Of a stretch of DNA of 64,000 bases, positions 54,473-64,000 are shown one piece after another. Below the pieces are notes generated by a model, which was not told the DNA's origin, made no database searches, and worked only from the letters and a program-made list of their open reading frames with translations. This stretch comes from Nannochloris sp. 'desiccata' (lineage: Eukaryota; Chlorophyta; Trebouxiophyceae; Chlorellales; Chlorellaceae), in assembly GCA_019044685.2 (NCBI GenBank), contig JAGTXX020000008.1, positions 310,001 through 374,000 on the forward strand, written 5' to 3'. Every line of letters starts with the position of its first letter. Position 1 is the stretch's first letter. A program made the position numbers and the translations under genes.

Positions 54473-57269
54473 TTACAGCAAAAAGGCATTGATATCAGCC
54501 CAGTGCACATCGTAGGTGGCACCCTTGCAGCACTTGTTCTCAGGGTTTGTAGCTGTATCCTTGTTGCAGTAAGTAGCGGGAATGCCGCTGAATCCAGAGC
54601 ATGGATTGACCGTTTGAATGAACACTTGCAGCTGAGTGGTTGTGGTACTTGGACTAGTTACAGAATAGGTGCCAGCCAGTTTTCCATTAAAGTAGTACTT
54701 AAACTCCGTCGTCGCACCCACAGAGACTTCTGCGGAAAATGTATTCCATTGGTTGATTAGAATAGGGTGATCATCTGGGGACAGTGTTTTCGTACCTACA
54801 GTTGGGTTCCATTCCCAAAAGTGAACATATTGCTGGGGATTGACGGCAGGGTCGGCGACGGCAGGGGTGTCGTCAGAAGGAACGTTGCTGAAGCCGCTTA
54901 TGGCAAAGTACCCTTGGTCGCTGTAATTGATGGGATTGAATAGGGATGCCCATATAGAAAACTTCCTCCAGGTGGTGGAGTCAGTAGGGTCAACATCATC
55001 CTTGAATGCCTGGGGGATGAATACATTTCCAGAGATGGTCCAGATCGACCCAGGAGTCACAGTAGCACCATAAGCGTAGACGCGGCCTTGTGTGTTGTAG
55101 AAACTTGTACTCTTCAAGTCTGCTTCCACAATACCGGTCTGGAGGACGTTTTCTTTTCCCTCAAAGCTGATGCCGGCTTCATTCCAGACGGCGGGAGCCG
55201 TGCGATCTAGGCGCCAAAAACCTAAAGTTTGTTCGGGAGTTGTGGCTCCGGCGGGAGGAATAGGATAGCCAACAGCTGTGGAGCGTTCCAACAGCTGTGC
55301 GGTGGTAAATTCAGACGAATCCAACGACCAGGGGCCAGGTCCAGAGATAATAGTCGTAGCCCGCACACGGCATGTGTAGGTCTCACTAGAGGAGAACCCT
55401 TCGATGGTTACCGGACTGCTCGCAGCGGTGGCGATTACTTTCGTTCCCGTGGTTGGTGTGCACTCTACCTTGAAAGTGCAGCCGTTGCATGGAACGGGGG
55501 CTATCCATTCCACCGTGCGGTGCAGTGGCTGGCCAGGGGCTGGGGAAGTGGTCACTCCTGTTGGTGCTGGTGGTGGGACTTCGAAAGGTGTTGATGGTGC
55601 AAAAAGACCCAGGCCAGCAGCATTGGATGCAGCCACAGAGCAGATGTAAACCTTTCCAGGGACCAAGGGCTGGGTGCTTCCAGTGCCAATGGTAGCTTGT
55701 AAGGTGCTGGCAGAGGCTGTGGTCTCTCGGGCAGCAGCAGAGTCTCCTGGCGAGGTTTGACAACGAACAGTATACGACAAGACATCAGCAGTTGCAGTCC
55801 AAGTTACGAGACGCAGCAAAGCCTGTTCAGAGACAGGGAAGGTTTGTACATTATTGGGAGGAGGTGGTGGTAATGGAGGTGGTGGTGATGGGGAAGGAAC
55901 CGGGACCGGAACCGGAACGGGAATAGGAACAGGAACAGGAGTAGGCGAGGGGGCCTCGGGAGTAGGAGAAACGGTTTCAATAACTGGACCAGATTCGGGC
56001 GAAGGCGAAGGCAAAGGAAGGGGATCAGGAGAGGGAGAACTAGGAGGAGATGAAATAGGTGCTAATGGTGGGAAGCTCAGAGGTGTTGGCGGGAAAAATA
56101 AAGGAGTAGGTGACGGCGGTGACGGTACCGGGACTCCTGGAGGTAAAGGTGGCGACGGCGGTGATGGGGTCTCTGGTACAGAAACTTCATTCTGCACCTC
56201 CTCGACCTTCAAAGTAGTTACAGGTCCCACTTCAACCAGTATTTGGTTTATTTGTTCAGGTTCTTGCAGCGTAGCAGTGAACTGGGTAGCTGTCGCCTGG
56301 ACCTCGTCCAAAGACAAGTTGCCAGTCCCTTCAGCAGAGTCAACAAGGAACGTAATGGTGCCACTTGCAACAGTGCCATTGGAAGCCGGTGTCTCCTGAA
56401 GAAGACTACGACGACGACGAGCCCCAGCTGCCGCAATGGCATATTGGAAGGAGCACTCCAAGTTTTCGGGCGGGTAGTTGATGCTAGAGGTCAAGGCTTG
56501 GCAAATGGTTCCAAGGAGTTCAGGCGTGAAGTCTTCTGGAGTCAATGTAGGAAATAACAATACAAATTGGACTTCTGGGACATTTACCACAACTTCCGGA
56601 ACTGGAGGTGGAGGTGGAGTTGGAGGCGAGAATGCAGGGATAAGCTTGAAGACAGGTCTCTTTTTGCCAGTGGCGGCGGCAAAAAGGCTGAGTGTTTTGG
56701 AGCACGTAGTTCCAGAGCGAACTGGCCCGAGATATTTCTTGGCGTTCTTGGATGGACATTTATCTCTGCTTTCCAGCACGATGGTATACGTTCCTTGCCT
56801 GGCACTCACAGCAATCAATGTCCACGTCAATGCACCGCTCTTGGCGACATGCACCTTCCCAGACTTGCAGTCTGGGCTGGATCCCAGTTTCGCTGGGCAG
56901 CATTTGGCACGATCAACTGCTGAAAACGTGTAGATGCTCTCGTCCTTACTATTTCTTGACTGAACATCCCAGAGACTAGCCTGATTGATTAGATTCTGGG
57001 CTTGAAGAGACACCAAACCAGGGTATTCCTTCGCTTTGGATTTGTAGCTCAGAAATCTCCCGTTGCATGGTCCACCATCAATGGATTGAATTTTGTAGTA
57101 ACCAGGAGTCAGGTTTGCCTCTGCGATGAAAAATGTTGGATACTATCAGCCATCTGGGTACCATGATTGGGTAAATTTAGTAGGGCATATTAAAGAATAG
57201 GGTGCTCTTACCGACACTATGAACTACCATATAAAGATAGACAGCGACTACAGGAATCAGAAACCTCAT
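54473..57269 (-). CDS. Secreted proline-rich protein with FN3 and lectin-like domains
   Basis: Exons 57212-57269 and 54473-57120 join in phase 1, giving 901 residues. Exon 1 encodes a signal peptide (MRFLIPVVAVYLYMVVHSV). Residues about 20-170 form a Cys-containing beta-rich domain (GYYKIQSIDGGPCNG, CCPAKLGSSPDC). Then comes a region with RRRRSLLQE, a motif common in algal extracellular proteins. A long Pro/Ser/Val spacer with PPP and SPSP runs follows (hydroxyproline-rich type), then two FN3-like domains (about 485-665) and a C-terminal lamin-G/lectin-like domain with a Cys cluster (CSGFSG, CNKDT, NKCCKG). A cell-wall or matrix protein is likely. Confidence 0.8.
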
Positions 57270-57904
57270 ATTCTAGGAAATCTAGGGTGTGAACCTAAAT
57301 TTGACGATTAAGATGGGAACCCGAGCCAGCCTGCTTGTGCTGTTGTCGCAACAGCCTCAACCACTAAAATGCTACTGTCAACCTCTAGATTTAGCAGCCA
57401 ACAGCTGCAGTAACAAAGAAATGTTGGTATAGGCGCAAAACCCTACCATTGATATAAAATGGTACCTGCCAATTAGCAGCTAGAACAAAAGCTGACGAAG
57501 AGGAAGCTTCCAAAGGCAGGCCAGTGCATAACGCAGCCCGGGCTATATGGTTAGGCAAGACTATTTACCACATTTTGCTCTATTGATATCCTAGAAAGCA
57601 ACACAGAATAGTAGTAAGGAATGATCTGCATGCCTTCCTTCCATTTCATCCCCGCCACCGGTACCGCCAATGCCGTTGCGACGTGGCCCACTACATTTTC
57701 TTTTAATATTATGCATTTTTAAGGGTTGAAAAAGAATTATATGCCACCGCTAACGAATTTGAAGCTGGATTGAAAGGCTTTTGCCATCCGCGCAGGTGAT
57801 AACCCAAAGCCGTCGAAGTCAATGGCATCGGGGACGGAAAACAAAAAATTGCTCTCTTTTGTGGCGTTCCACACCCTACCGCCACCTTCATTATTATTAA
57901 TTAG
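57270..57904. other. Intergenic, no gene seen
   Basis: Upstream region of the FN3 protein gene and left flank of the LINE remnant. Confidence 0.5.
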
Positions 57905-58294
57905 CCTTTATTTGCAACTCTATCATACTTAACTATATTAATTGAAGCTATTTGGTTAATAGCAGGGCTGTGTCTACAGGCATTAGCAACATTTAGAACT
58001 GGTTCACATAATCTAATGATAGAGGCAGGTAGAGCAATGGGTCTGGAGTGGAGCGAACGGCACTGCCCCTTTTGTAAACCCACCTTCGAGGTGGTGGAGG
58101 ATGAGGCACATATGTTATTTGACTGCCCTATCTACTGTACCATTAGATCATCGTCCTCTATTTTGTTTGCTAATATTACCAATGGATCAGTAAGAGACTT
58201 CTTGGCACAGGAAGATCAGGCGTCGGTCGGTGAATATTTAAAGGCATGCTCAATACAACGCAGGGAGGAGCAAGAAACATTGGTGGAGGGGTGA
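57905..58294 (+). pseudogene. LINE ORF2 C-terminal remnant (zinc-binding tail)
   Basis: The open frame reads FRTGSHNLMIEAGRAMG, RHCPFC, EDEAHMLFDCPIY and KACSIQRREEQ. This matches the zinc-binding tail found after the RT/connection domains of a widespread LINE group (pattern RTG-H-L-IE-GR ... C--C ... DE-H-LF-CP-Y). No RT domain precedes it. It is another family than A, C, D and F. Confidence 0.7.
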
Positions 58295-58918
58295 CTGGGT
58301 AACGGAAAGGAATGGCAGGGGATAGGAATGGGCTTTGGAGATTATGGTGCACTGCTCTGAGCTCCCACGTGACGGACCCTGGTCCACAGCATGCACAGCA
58401 GCAAGGAGGACGGTGCTGCTGATAAAAAAAATCAACGCCAGTTAGATAGAAAAATAAAGACAAAAGCATTAAATTTCTACCTTACACTAATATAGAAAAA
58501 ATATGACACGTGCTGCAAAGGGAGCAGCTGCTTCATCTATCAGCTGGAGCTGCAGGTAGCAGCTGACATGCGGCTCTTGATCTGGTTCAAGTTAGGATTG
58601 ATCTCAGGCATAAATATGAAGCGCAGTCTCTGCACTGCAAAATGGCTGATTTGCGTATAAAGTGATATTACATCGAGGCAGAAATAAGGCATTAAGATTT
58701 ACTGAGCACTTCAAGCCAGCTTCAGTCATGGTGCAGTTGCCGCCGGAGGCGGAGCAGAGCTCCTTGCATGCCACAAGGCGCTAGCGTAATGGCAGAATTG
58801 TCTTTTCTTGCGATCCTTCACCACCGATTTAACGATTTAACTCCAAAAATACCCCCCTGGGAGTAAAATCGGCCGTGGTGGGCTTATATTTCTACCCCCC
58901 TACTTTTGCCTGAATCTG
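58295..58918. other. Intergenic, no gene seen
   Basis: Between the LINE remnant and the right copy of the ALG7/RPAC1 repeat. No supported feature. Confidence 0.5.
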
Positions 58919-59157
58919 CATCTACTGGCCCTTTTTCATAAATAAGGGTTTTGTTTTGTTTTTGTTGAATGAGTGGAATATAACTGAATACCTCTGAATT
59001 TTGTAGTTTATCAATTACAGCTTATGATGTAATATAGTAATATACTATTTTGAGTAGCCTCTTCTACCTACTTGTAGTCAAAGCTTGTTCGAGGGAACTT
59101 GGCCAAACCCTCCAAAACTTTATCACATTTTGACACAATGCGATCCACAGCTTCTTT
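58919..59157. repeat. Direct repeat, right copy (ALG7/RPAC1 3' junction)
   Basis: Partner of 52529-52763. It begins with the last codons of ALG7 (CATCTACTGGCCC) without the rest of that gene and continues into the intact RPAC1 3' end. Confidence 0.95.
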
Positions 59158-60549
59158 AAACAGTTCATGAGGTCTCCACGCACCAGTAGATTCAATTGTA
59201 AATATAAAGTGATCTTTGCATTTTCTTAATTGAATATACGGCGACCATTCAGGCTCACCGGACATCCTTCTGACTTTCTCTAAAACATTTCCATGCCGCC
59301 GTGCGTCATCTACCTCTACAACTCCACCTGAAGCGACTGTAATCAACCCTGGAAGCTCAGATTCAAGTTTTTTCGCTACATCTAAAGGAGGCTGTTCTAG
59401 CAATACAACTTCAGGAACCAGGCGATACCAAGTAGTTGCTACTGGAGACCATTTCGCATGCTCTTCACCTACCCCCTTAATACAGTGACATTCCAACTCA
59501 ATTGCTTGTCCAGGACGGAGCTTTGCTATCAATATATCGTCATGCACTGGACCCATCATTTCAAACATCTCCGATTGACTCGTCTCAAATGCTGGAGTTG
59601 CTGTCTCCTCTGGCATTTCAGAACCATTAGGAAGCCATACGAGCTGACTAGAATAGACCTTTTCGTTTTCAATAGTGCCATCAGGTAGCTTTTTACACTC
59701 TACTTTGAGTTTCATAACGATCGTGTTGCGTTCAGTGGCGGTCTCATCAGTGGCCTTGAAATCAAAAAGACGAGGGTCAACATTAAGAGGGATAAGACCA
59801 AGACGGTGAGCTAAGACCTCGTCTTGGATGATTGAGGTGTTGTTGACAATAAAAACATGCTCTATAGCCATGGTAGGGATCTCTGCTATCATGATGCGGC
59901 GCAAAGTGTTGGCCATCTGTAGTTGAAGGGAATGACGTGATAGTGTGAGGTGAGGGTGGGTGTAAAAGACGTGATATATAGAGAAATTTCAGAGCGGAAT
60001 TTACTTAATAGGGTAAGTATATTGGTAAATAACCGTATGAAGCGAAGTTCTTGGGTTATTTCAAGCTTATTTCAGCGTTTTTAACACCTCTGTGGGCACC
60101 ACCGCCACAGCAACAATTTTGAAGGAAAATATACTCTTACCGCACAGCTAATGCCTTTTACTTCAAATTCCATGTCATGGTTCTCATACTTGGTGACTTC
60201 GATGTTTACGCTCTGCTTGAAGTTGTCTAATTTAAAAGAGCTATCTACGCCTGGAAGTGTGGTGCTGGCCAGTGAGGAGCTTGTCTGCAAAATATTTGCG
60301 ACGGTGGAATAGATGTCGTCAGATGAGAGTGCATGCTTATTATAGGCAAATTGAAAATGTGGGGAAATATCAGCAGAATTTGATACAGTCACTTACATTG
60401 TAATTCATATCACTTGAGCATATAACTCGGGTTGCTTGAATTTGCAATCGCTCAGCAAGAGCTACATCCGTGACACCCAAGCCACTTGACGCAGCGGAAC
60501 CATCTGATCTTCCAGCTGGCTTCGATTTCGTCTTCTTTTCTTTCACCAT
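59068..60549 (-). CDS. RPAC1: RNA polymerase I and III subunit RPAC1 (AC40)
   Basis: The alpha-like subunit shared by Pol I and Pol III that pairs with AC19 to nucleate assembly. Exons 60397-60549, 60141-60284 and 59068-59916 join in phase 0, giving 381 residues. The N-terminus is basic (MVKEKKTKSKPAG). MEFEVKGISCAMANTLRRIM spans an exon junction and is the conserved dimerisation motif. IPTMAIEHVFIVNNTSIIQDEVLAHRLGLIPL is the RPAC1/RPB3 signature. The C-terminal helix reads FKEAVDRIVSKCDKVLEGL. A truncated second 3' end lies at 52674-52763. Confidence 0.95.
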
Positions 60550-61443
60550 TGTATCAAATTTTTATTTATTTGTAAGCAAAATGTGTTGCGTTGTATAATC
60601 AGCAATTGCAAGCCTTTCAAACTTTGCGAGCCGCAATTCAAGAGCTTGTCTGAGACTCGATGGCTGTTTTGAATATGCTAGGCAGTCGATTAGAGCCTGG
60701 CTTATGATGGGCCTGAACTTTTGGCGCGCTCTCGCGTTTCAAATCAAGCGAATTGTCATTTTCAAGAGCCCACTTCAAATAAAGAACAAATAACATAATA
60801 TCGATGCTTACGCAATAGTTCCGGAGAAGATGGTGGCCTGGAACCAAGTGCCTCGGTATATTGAAGCTCAGCCTGGCTCTCAAAATTGTTTTGCGATCAA
60901 GAAATTTGTAGGCTGGGGCTTTTTCCTTCTTTGCAGCAAGGTTTGGGTAAGCCTCAAAATATCTATCAATATTAATACACGGCGAAAAGCAATGAGGGTG
61001 CTGTAGAATCTGAATTTTGGCTATTATTTCTTATGCTTGTCCGTGACCGCCATCCCCCGCTGTTGCAGTTCTACTTTGATTAATGACCCTAGCTCAGCAT
61101 CATCCTTTGCTGGTAAGTGATACTAGTTATTTTCTTTTATTATCTAGATACTCGGAAGTTAAGCTCCTACAACTTTGGCAGCGAATTCCGAAGTTTAATT
61201 TGCACCGACCTCACTTTTTGCAGCGGCAGCATATACAGCGGCAGTCATTCTATGGGTTATGGCTGCGCAGGCAGCTTTAGCAATTGGGGAACGCAAACCT
61301 ATATGGTAAGTCTAAGCTGTACTAATTATAAAAGACGGCGTGCGAGGAGAGGCCGGCATCAACAGCTCCCCGAGTGTCCTGTGTGTCGGGGTGGGCTGAA
61401 AATCTGAGAGTTTGCCAGCACCGAGCAGGTCTCTCCAACTTAA
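60550..61443. other. Intergenic with unresolved exon-like stretches
   Basis: On the minus strand about 60985-60638 is open and reads IDRYFEAYPNLAAKKEKAP, then RHLVPGHHLLRNYC before a GTAAGC donor-like site. The first part matches the chimeric frame at 52764-52843. On the plus strand near 61205-61308 a Gly/Ser-rich stretch (GSHSMGYGCAGSFSNWG) lies before a GTAAGT site. Neither could be built into a gene. Confidence 0.35.
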
Positions 61444-62610
61444 ATGCTAGAATCAATGTCGCAACCGAAGAGCGGTGTATTTCCTTTTGTGGAGTGTGTT
61501 TGTACAAGTTTAATTTTTAAAATGTACTATTTACTAATTAATAAATGCAGGGATGCCTTGAGTGAAGGGCAGCGTAAGCTGTTAGGAATGGGCCCCTTAG
61601 TCTTACTTCTGATGATGGCAACATTTTTTTTAATGCGCAGACGGCATAAATATAATGAACAAATTTATTTGCCTATATGGCGGGACATGAGTACGACTGA
61701 TGAGAGTGCTATTGCAGAAGTCATTTCTTACATACCTAGTCTTTGGGAAATGGATTGGAGAATGCACATAAAGGAATATCAAAAGGATCCATGCAAAAAG
61801 ATGTTGCAACGACTAGACGTTGAGCGTTCAGCGGAATTCTTGGCTAGTTTAACCAACTGGAGGTTAAGCTCGCAGCCGCTCCTTTCAGTGGAGGATTTTA
61901 TACCTCATGACATCTTTTCCTATTTTCTTGTTCAGAAGAATCAAAAACTATTGAAGATTGCCATAGAGCCATTAGTAGGGTATTTCCGACATCCGTATGC
62001 CATCAGCCAGTGCACTCCTCAAGGTCAGAACACAGTTCATGTCCTTGATCTTTCTTATCTCGTGTTTAGAGGGATGTCACTTGATGCGTTCAACGCCCTT
62101 TATCCTGGAAGAAAATATCTGATTGATCTTGGTATAAATGGTCCAAATAGAAGCCTTCTGTGGTTTCAAGAGAGATATAATAAAATGGGCATTGAGTTTG
62201 ATGAAGTATGGGGGTGGGAAAAGAGGGAGCTAGACCCTCAAAGCTTTTGGAGATATGTCCCATCATCAATTTACTCAAAACTGCACTTCATGAACGTGGC
62301 GGTTGATCTAAATTTTGACGAGCGGCATCCCTTGGAGGTAATAAGGAATCTTTACAAGGATGGAGACTACGTTGCTCTAAAATTAGATATTGATAGTCCT
62401 GGCTTTGAAGAGATTATTGCTGACCGTATCTTGGACGATCCTGAAATTTTGAAGATATTAGGAGACTTTTATTATGAAATGCATTTTGGGGCCCCATATT
62501 TCCCCTACCACAACATTCCATCCAACGATTCTATTTACAACATGGAGAACGTTATGGCATTCTTCGTGCAATTACGCGATAAAGGTCTCCGAGCTCATTA
62601 CTGGGTATAA
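61444..62610 (+). CDS. Membrane-anchored methyltransferase-like protein
   Basis: 388 codons from the ATG at 61444. The start is uncertain: AAATGCAG at 61543-61550 may be a 3' splice site, with earlier exons upstream. After MGPLVLLLMMATFFLMRRR, a single transmembrane anchor followed by basic residues, comes a soluble domain. KYLIDLGINGPNRSLLWF resembles a SAM-binding glycine loop, DEVWGWE the end of strand 2, and YVALKLDIDSPGFEE the LK-D-(E) block of FkbM-like methyltransferases, with Asp-Ser in place of the Glu-Gly. GDFYYEMHFG ends the core. The changed motif makes activity uncertain. TGTAA occurs about 30 bases after the stop. Confidence 0.65.
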   Translation: MLESMSQPKSGVFPFVECVCTSLIFKMYYLLINKCRDALSEGQRKLLGMGPLVLLLMMATFFLMRRRHKYNEQIYLPIWRDMSTTDESAIAEVISYIPSLWEMDWRMHIKEYQKDPCKKMLQRLDVERSAEFLASLTNWRLSSQPLLSVEDFIPHDIFSYFLVQKNQKLLKIAIEPLVGYFRHPYAISQCTPQGQNTVHVLDLSYLVFRGMSLDAFNALYPGRKYLIDLGINGPNRSLLWFQERYNKMGIEFDEVWGWEKRELDPQSFWRYVPSSIYSKLHFMNVAVDLNFDERHPLEVIRNLYKDGDYVALKLDIDSPGFEEIIADRILDDPEILKILGDFYYEMHFGAPYFPYHNIPSNDSIYNMENVMAFFVQLRDKGLRAHYWV

Positions 62611-62699
62611 ATAGTTGACAAGCATTGTTGCGGATCACTAATGTAAAATACCTTGAGCGTTCTGGACCAGTAGCTACCTATAGGGCGTAGATTTAAGCA

Positions 62700-62880
62700 T
62701 TTGAGTGTAATTGGTGACGCTTTCGCATAAAGATATAAGCCCAGAGCTTGGATTGCTGCTGAAGCTAAACACTATGGGGTACCTCCAGAAGTCTTTTGGA
62801 CTCGCTGACAAGCAAAAGTGTGTTACCGTTGTGGCAGCGATCAGCACAGAGCTGACAAGGATTTGACTAAGCCCTGTTCG
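62700..62880 (+). pseudogene. CCHC zinc-knuckle fragment of a mobile element
   Basis: One frame reads PRAWIAAEAKHYGVPPEVFWTR, a stop, then KVCYRCGSDQHRADKDL followed by KPC: a C-x2-C-x4-H-x8-C knuckle as in retroelement gag or transposon proteins. The frame is broken and short. Confidence 0.45.
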
Positions 62881-63916
62881 GTGTCCCCAAACGGGGGAAC
62901 CCAGTAGTTTCTGCCACTGCAGAAGGTACTGGGAAGCATAAAATAGATTTAGATAATTCCTGCAAGCAAGAAGGTCGGGAAGGAAGATATGAGCATGGCT
63001 GCTCTACAGGCAGCGCCAGCGGGCAGTGGCAGCAGTGCGACAAGAGAACGCTGCAGGCATGGGTCGCGCAAGCGCAAATCCGGGCAGGATCCTGCTGAGA
63101 GGAAAAAATGATAATGGACCGCTACCAGCTGACGTCGGTAGATTACGACGCTCGACAGGGCCGTACAGCCTGTTTCAGCAGTGGCATGACGGGGCACTTC
63201 ACCGGAAGTTCCCGCAGACTAAAACTGGCTCTGCTCCGAGAGGGGGAGTCACTGGAACCCCACACGCAGGACACAGTAGCTTTCTTGGGACGCGGCTGCT
63301 GGGCACAGCCAAATGGGTCCCTGCTCCAGCGGCTCGTGCGTAGCTGTTGGAGGGTACCAGCAGAGGAAGAAAGAAATTCCTGGCTGGGTAAATGTGCGCA
63401 AACAGAAAAAGAGGCCGAGTTGCAGATACGGTACTGAGGGTACTGCAGCGTTAGGTCGATCAAGGTACGAAAATGCAAGTCGTGGGGATGTCTGCTGAGC
63501 AAGATCCAGATATGGGAGTTCCTGTTCACAGCAGTGCAATACGATGCCATCGCGGCACAGATTCTGGCCCGTGTTGGGCAAGGCCAGAGCAAGCTGATGC
63601 TATTTGAAGGTAAATTTGGAAACAGATTCGTGCCCTTCTTATTGCTCAAGAGGCCTTTGATGAGCGTGGCGCTCGGCTTTCATTTATTTGTAGAAAAGTA
63701 GCGGACACGAAGCTCGAATTTGCAAATTGCGGGTGGGTCATGAGAGGTTGGTTTTACTCTGAAACGCGACGGGCCTACAAAGGGCGCGCGCGTTTCAGCC
63801 GGCTCGTGTGCGCGCCATAGGGAACGAAAAGCAATCCTGTGTTTTACAACAAGTTCAATGGCCTGCGTGTTGAGAGGCTATACGACCTTGAAAATTGGCA
63901 GTACGATGCGTCCAAG
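62881..63916. other. No gene recognised
   Basis: GC-richer than its neighbours, with overlapping open frames on both strands (for example 63108-63437 plus, 109 codons). No family signature. It lies between mobile-element pieces and is probably element-derived. Confidence 0.35.
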
Positions 63917-64000
63917 GTCAACAACTCAGCAAGGGAGCTCTCTCCATAGTGGGCGACCAGCACGTGCTTTGCAAAGATCTGAAACTTGTCCAACAGAGGG
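63917..64000 (-). mobile_element. Second copy of the tyrosine-recombinase element (partial)
   Basis: From about 63917 to the window end the DNA repeats 39000-39077 (AACAACTCAGCAAGG and onward), in the same orientation. It corresponds to the middle of the recombinase C-terminal ORF. The junction with unrelated sequence on its left shows this copy lacks the part that codes the C-terminus. Confidence 0.9.

Noticed and set aside
55854..56399. Gly-rich plus-strand ORF
   Set aside because: It is antisense to the proline-rich spacer of the secreted FN3 protein.

Overview
The window is nuclear DNA of a eukaryotic alga, most likely a core chlorophyte green alga. The plastid-type phosphoglycerate kinase reads like a green-lineage enzyme. 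There is a Raf-like kinase, an EDR2-like PH-START-DUF1336 protein and a proline-rich FN3 wall-type protein. Most genes have one to three short GT-AG introns. The pentamer TGTAA, the green-algal polyadenylation signal, follows many genes and also sits just before the 3' tails of four LINE families. TAA, TAG and TGA all end recognisable genes, so the code looks standard.

Layout. 1-5.2 kb is a patchwork of LINE pieces abutting a small gene (4758-5383, minus) that carries a tandemly duplicated exon. 5.9-7.1 kb is a wrecked copy of a P-loop ATPase found intact at 42-46 kb. 8.1-9.1 kb is a membrane-anchored FkbM-like methyltransferase. 9.5-11.1 kb is a 5'-truncated LINE with clear target-site duplications. 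11586-11709 holds two halves of a tRNA-Trp(CCA) in reversed order, which I read as a circularly permuted tRNA gene. 12-20.6 kb is a nearly full-length two-ORF LINE followed by a second copy of the LINE that opens the window.

21-37 kb is the gene-rich core: anthranilate synthase, a tiny secreted repeat-peptide precursor, V-ATPase subunit E, plastid PGK, an organellar helical-repeat protein, eIF4A and a WD40-TKL kinase. 37-41 kb has a poly-Asn protein overlapping a tyrosine-recombinase element whose frame is cut by one in-frame amber codon. 41.3-47 kb is a tandem array: two ATPase genes and three copies of their upstream segment, with a short match to the recombinase ORF in each. 47-52.6 kb carries the EDR2-like gene, a TenI/ThiE-like thiamin gene and ALG7. 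52.5-61 kb shows a broken segmental duplication of the ALG7/RPAC1 junction, with a Harbinger transposase remnant, an extracellular FN3 protein and a LINE remnant between the two copies. RPAC1 follows, then a second membrane-anchored methyltransferase-like gene, and finally mobile-element debris that includes the start of another recombinase-element copy.

The two observations I would check first are the permuted tRNA-Trp gene and the 74-residue secreted precursor at 24045-24618. The precursor's two 17-residue repeats keep their protein sequence while changing codons, and each ends in the Tyr-Gly-Arg-Arg arrangement typical of amidated peptides. All exon joins below were inferred by eye from splice consensus, reading-frame continuity and family knowledge; no alignment or RNA data were available.
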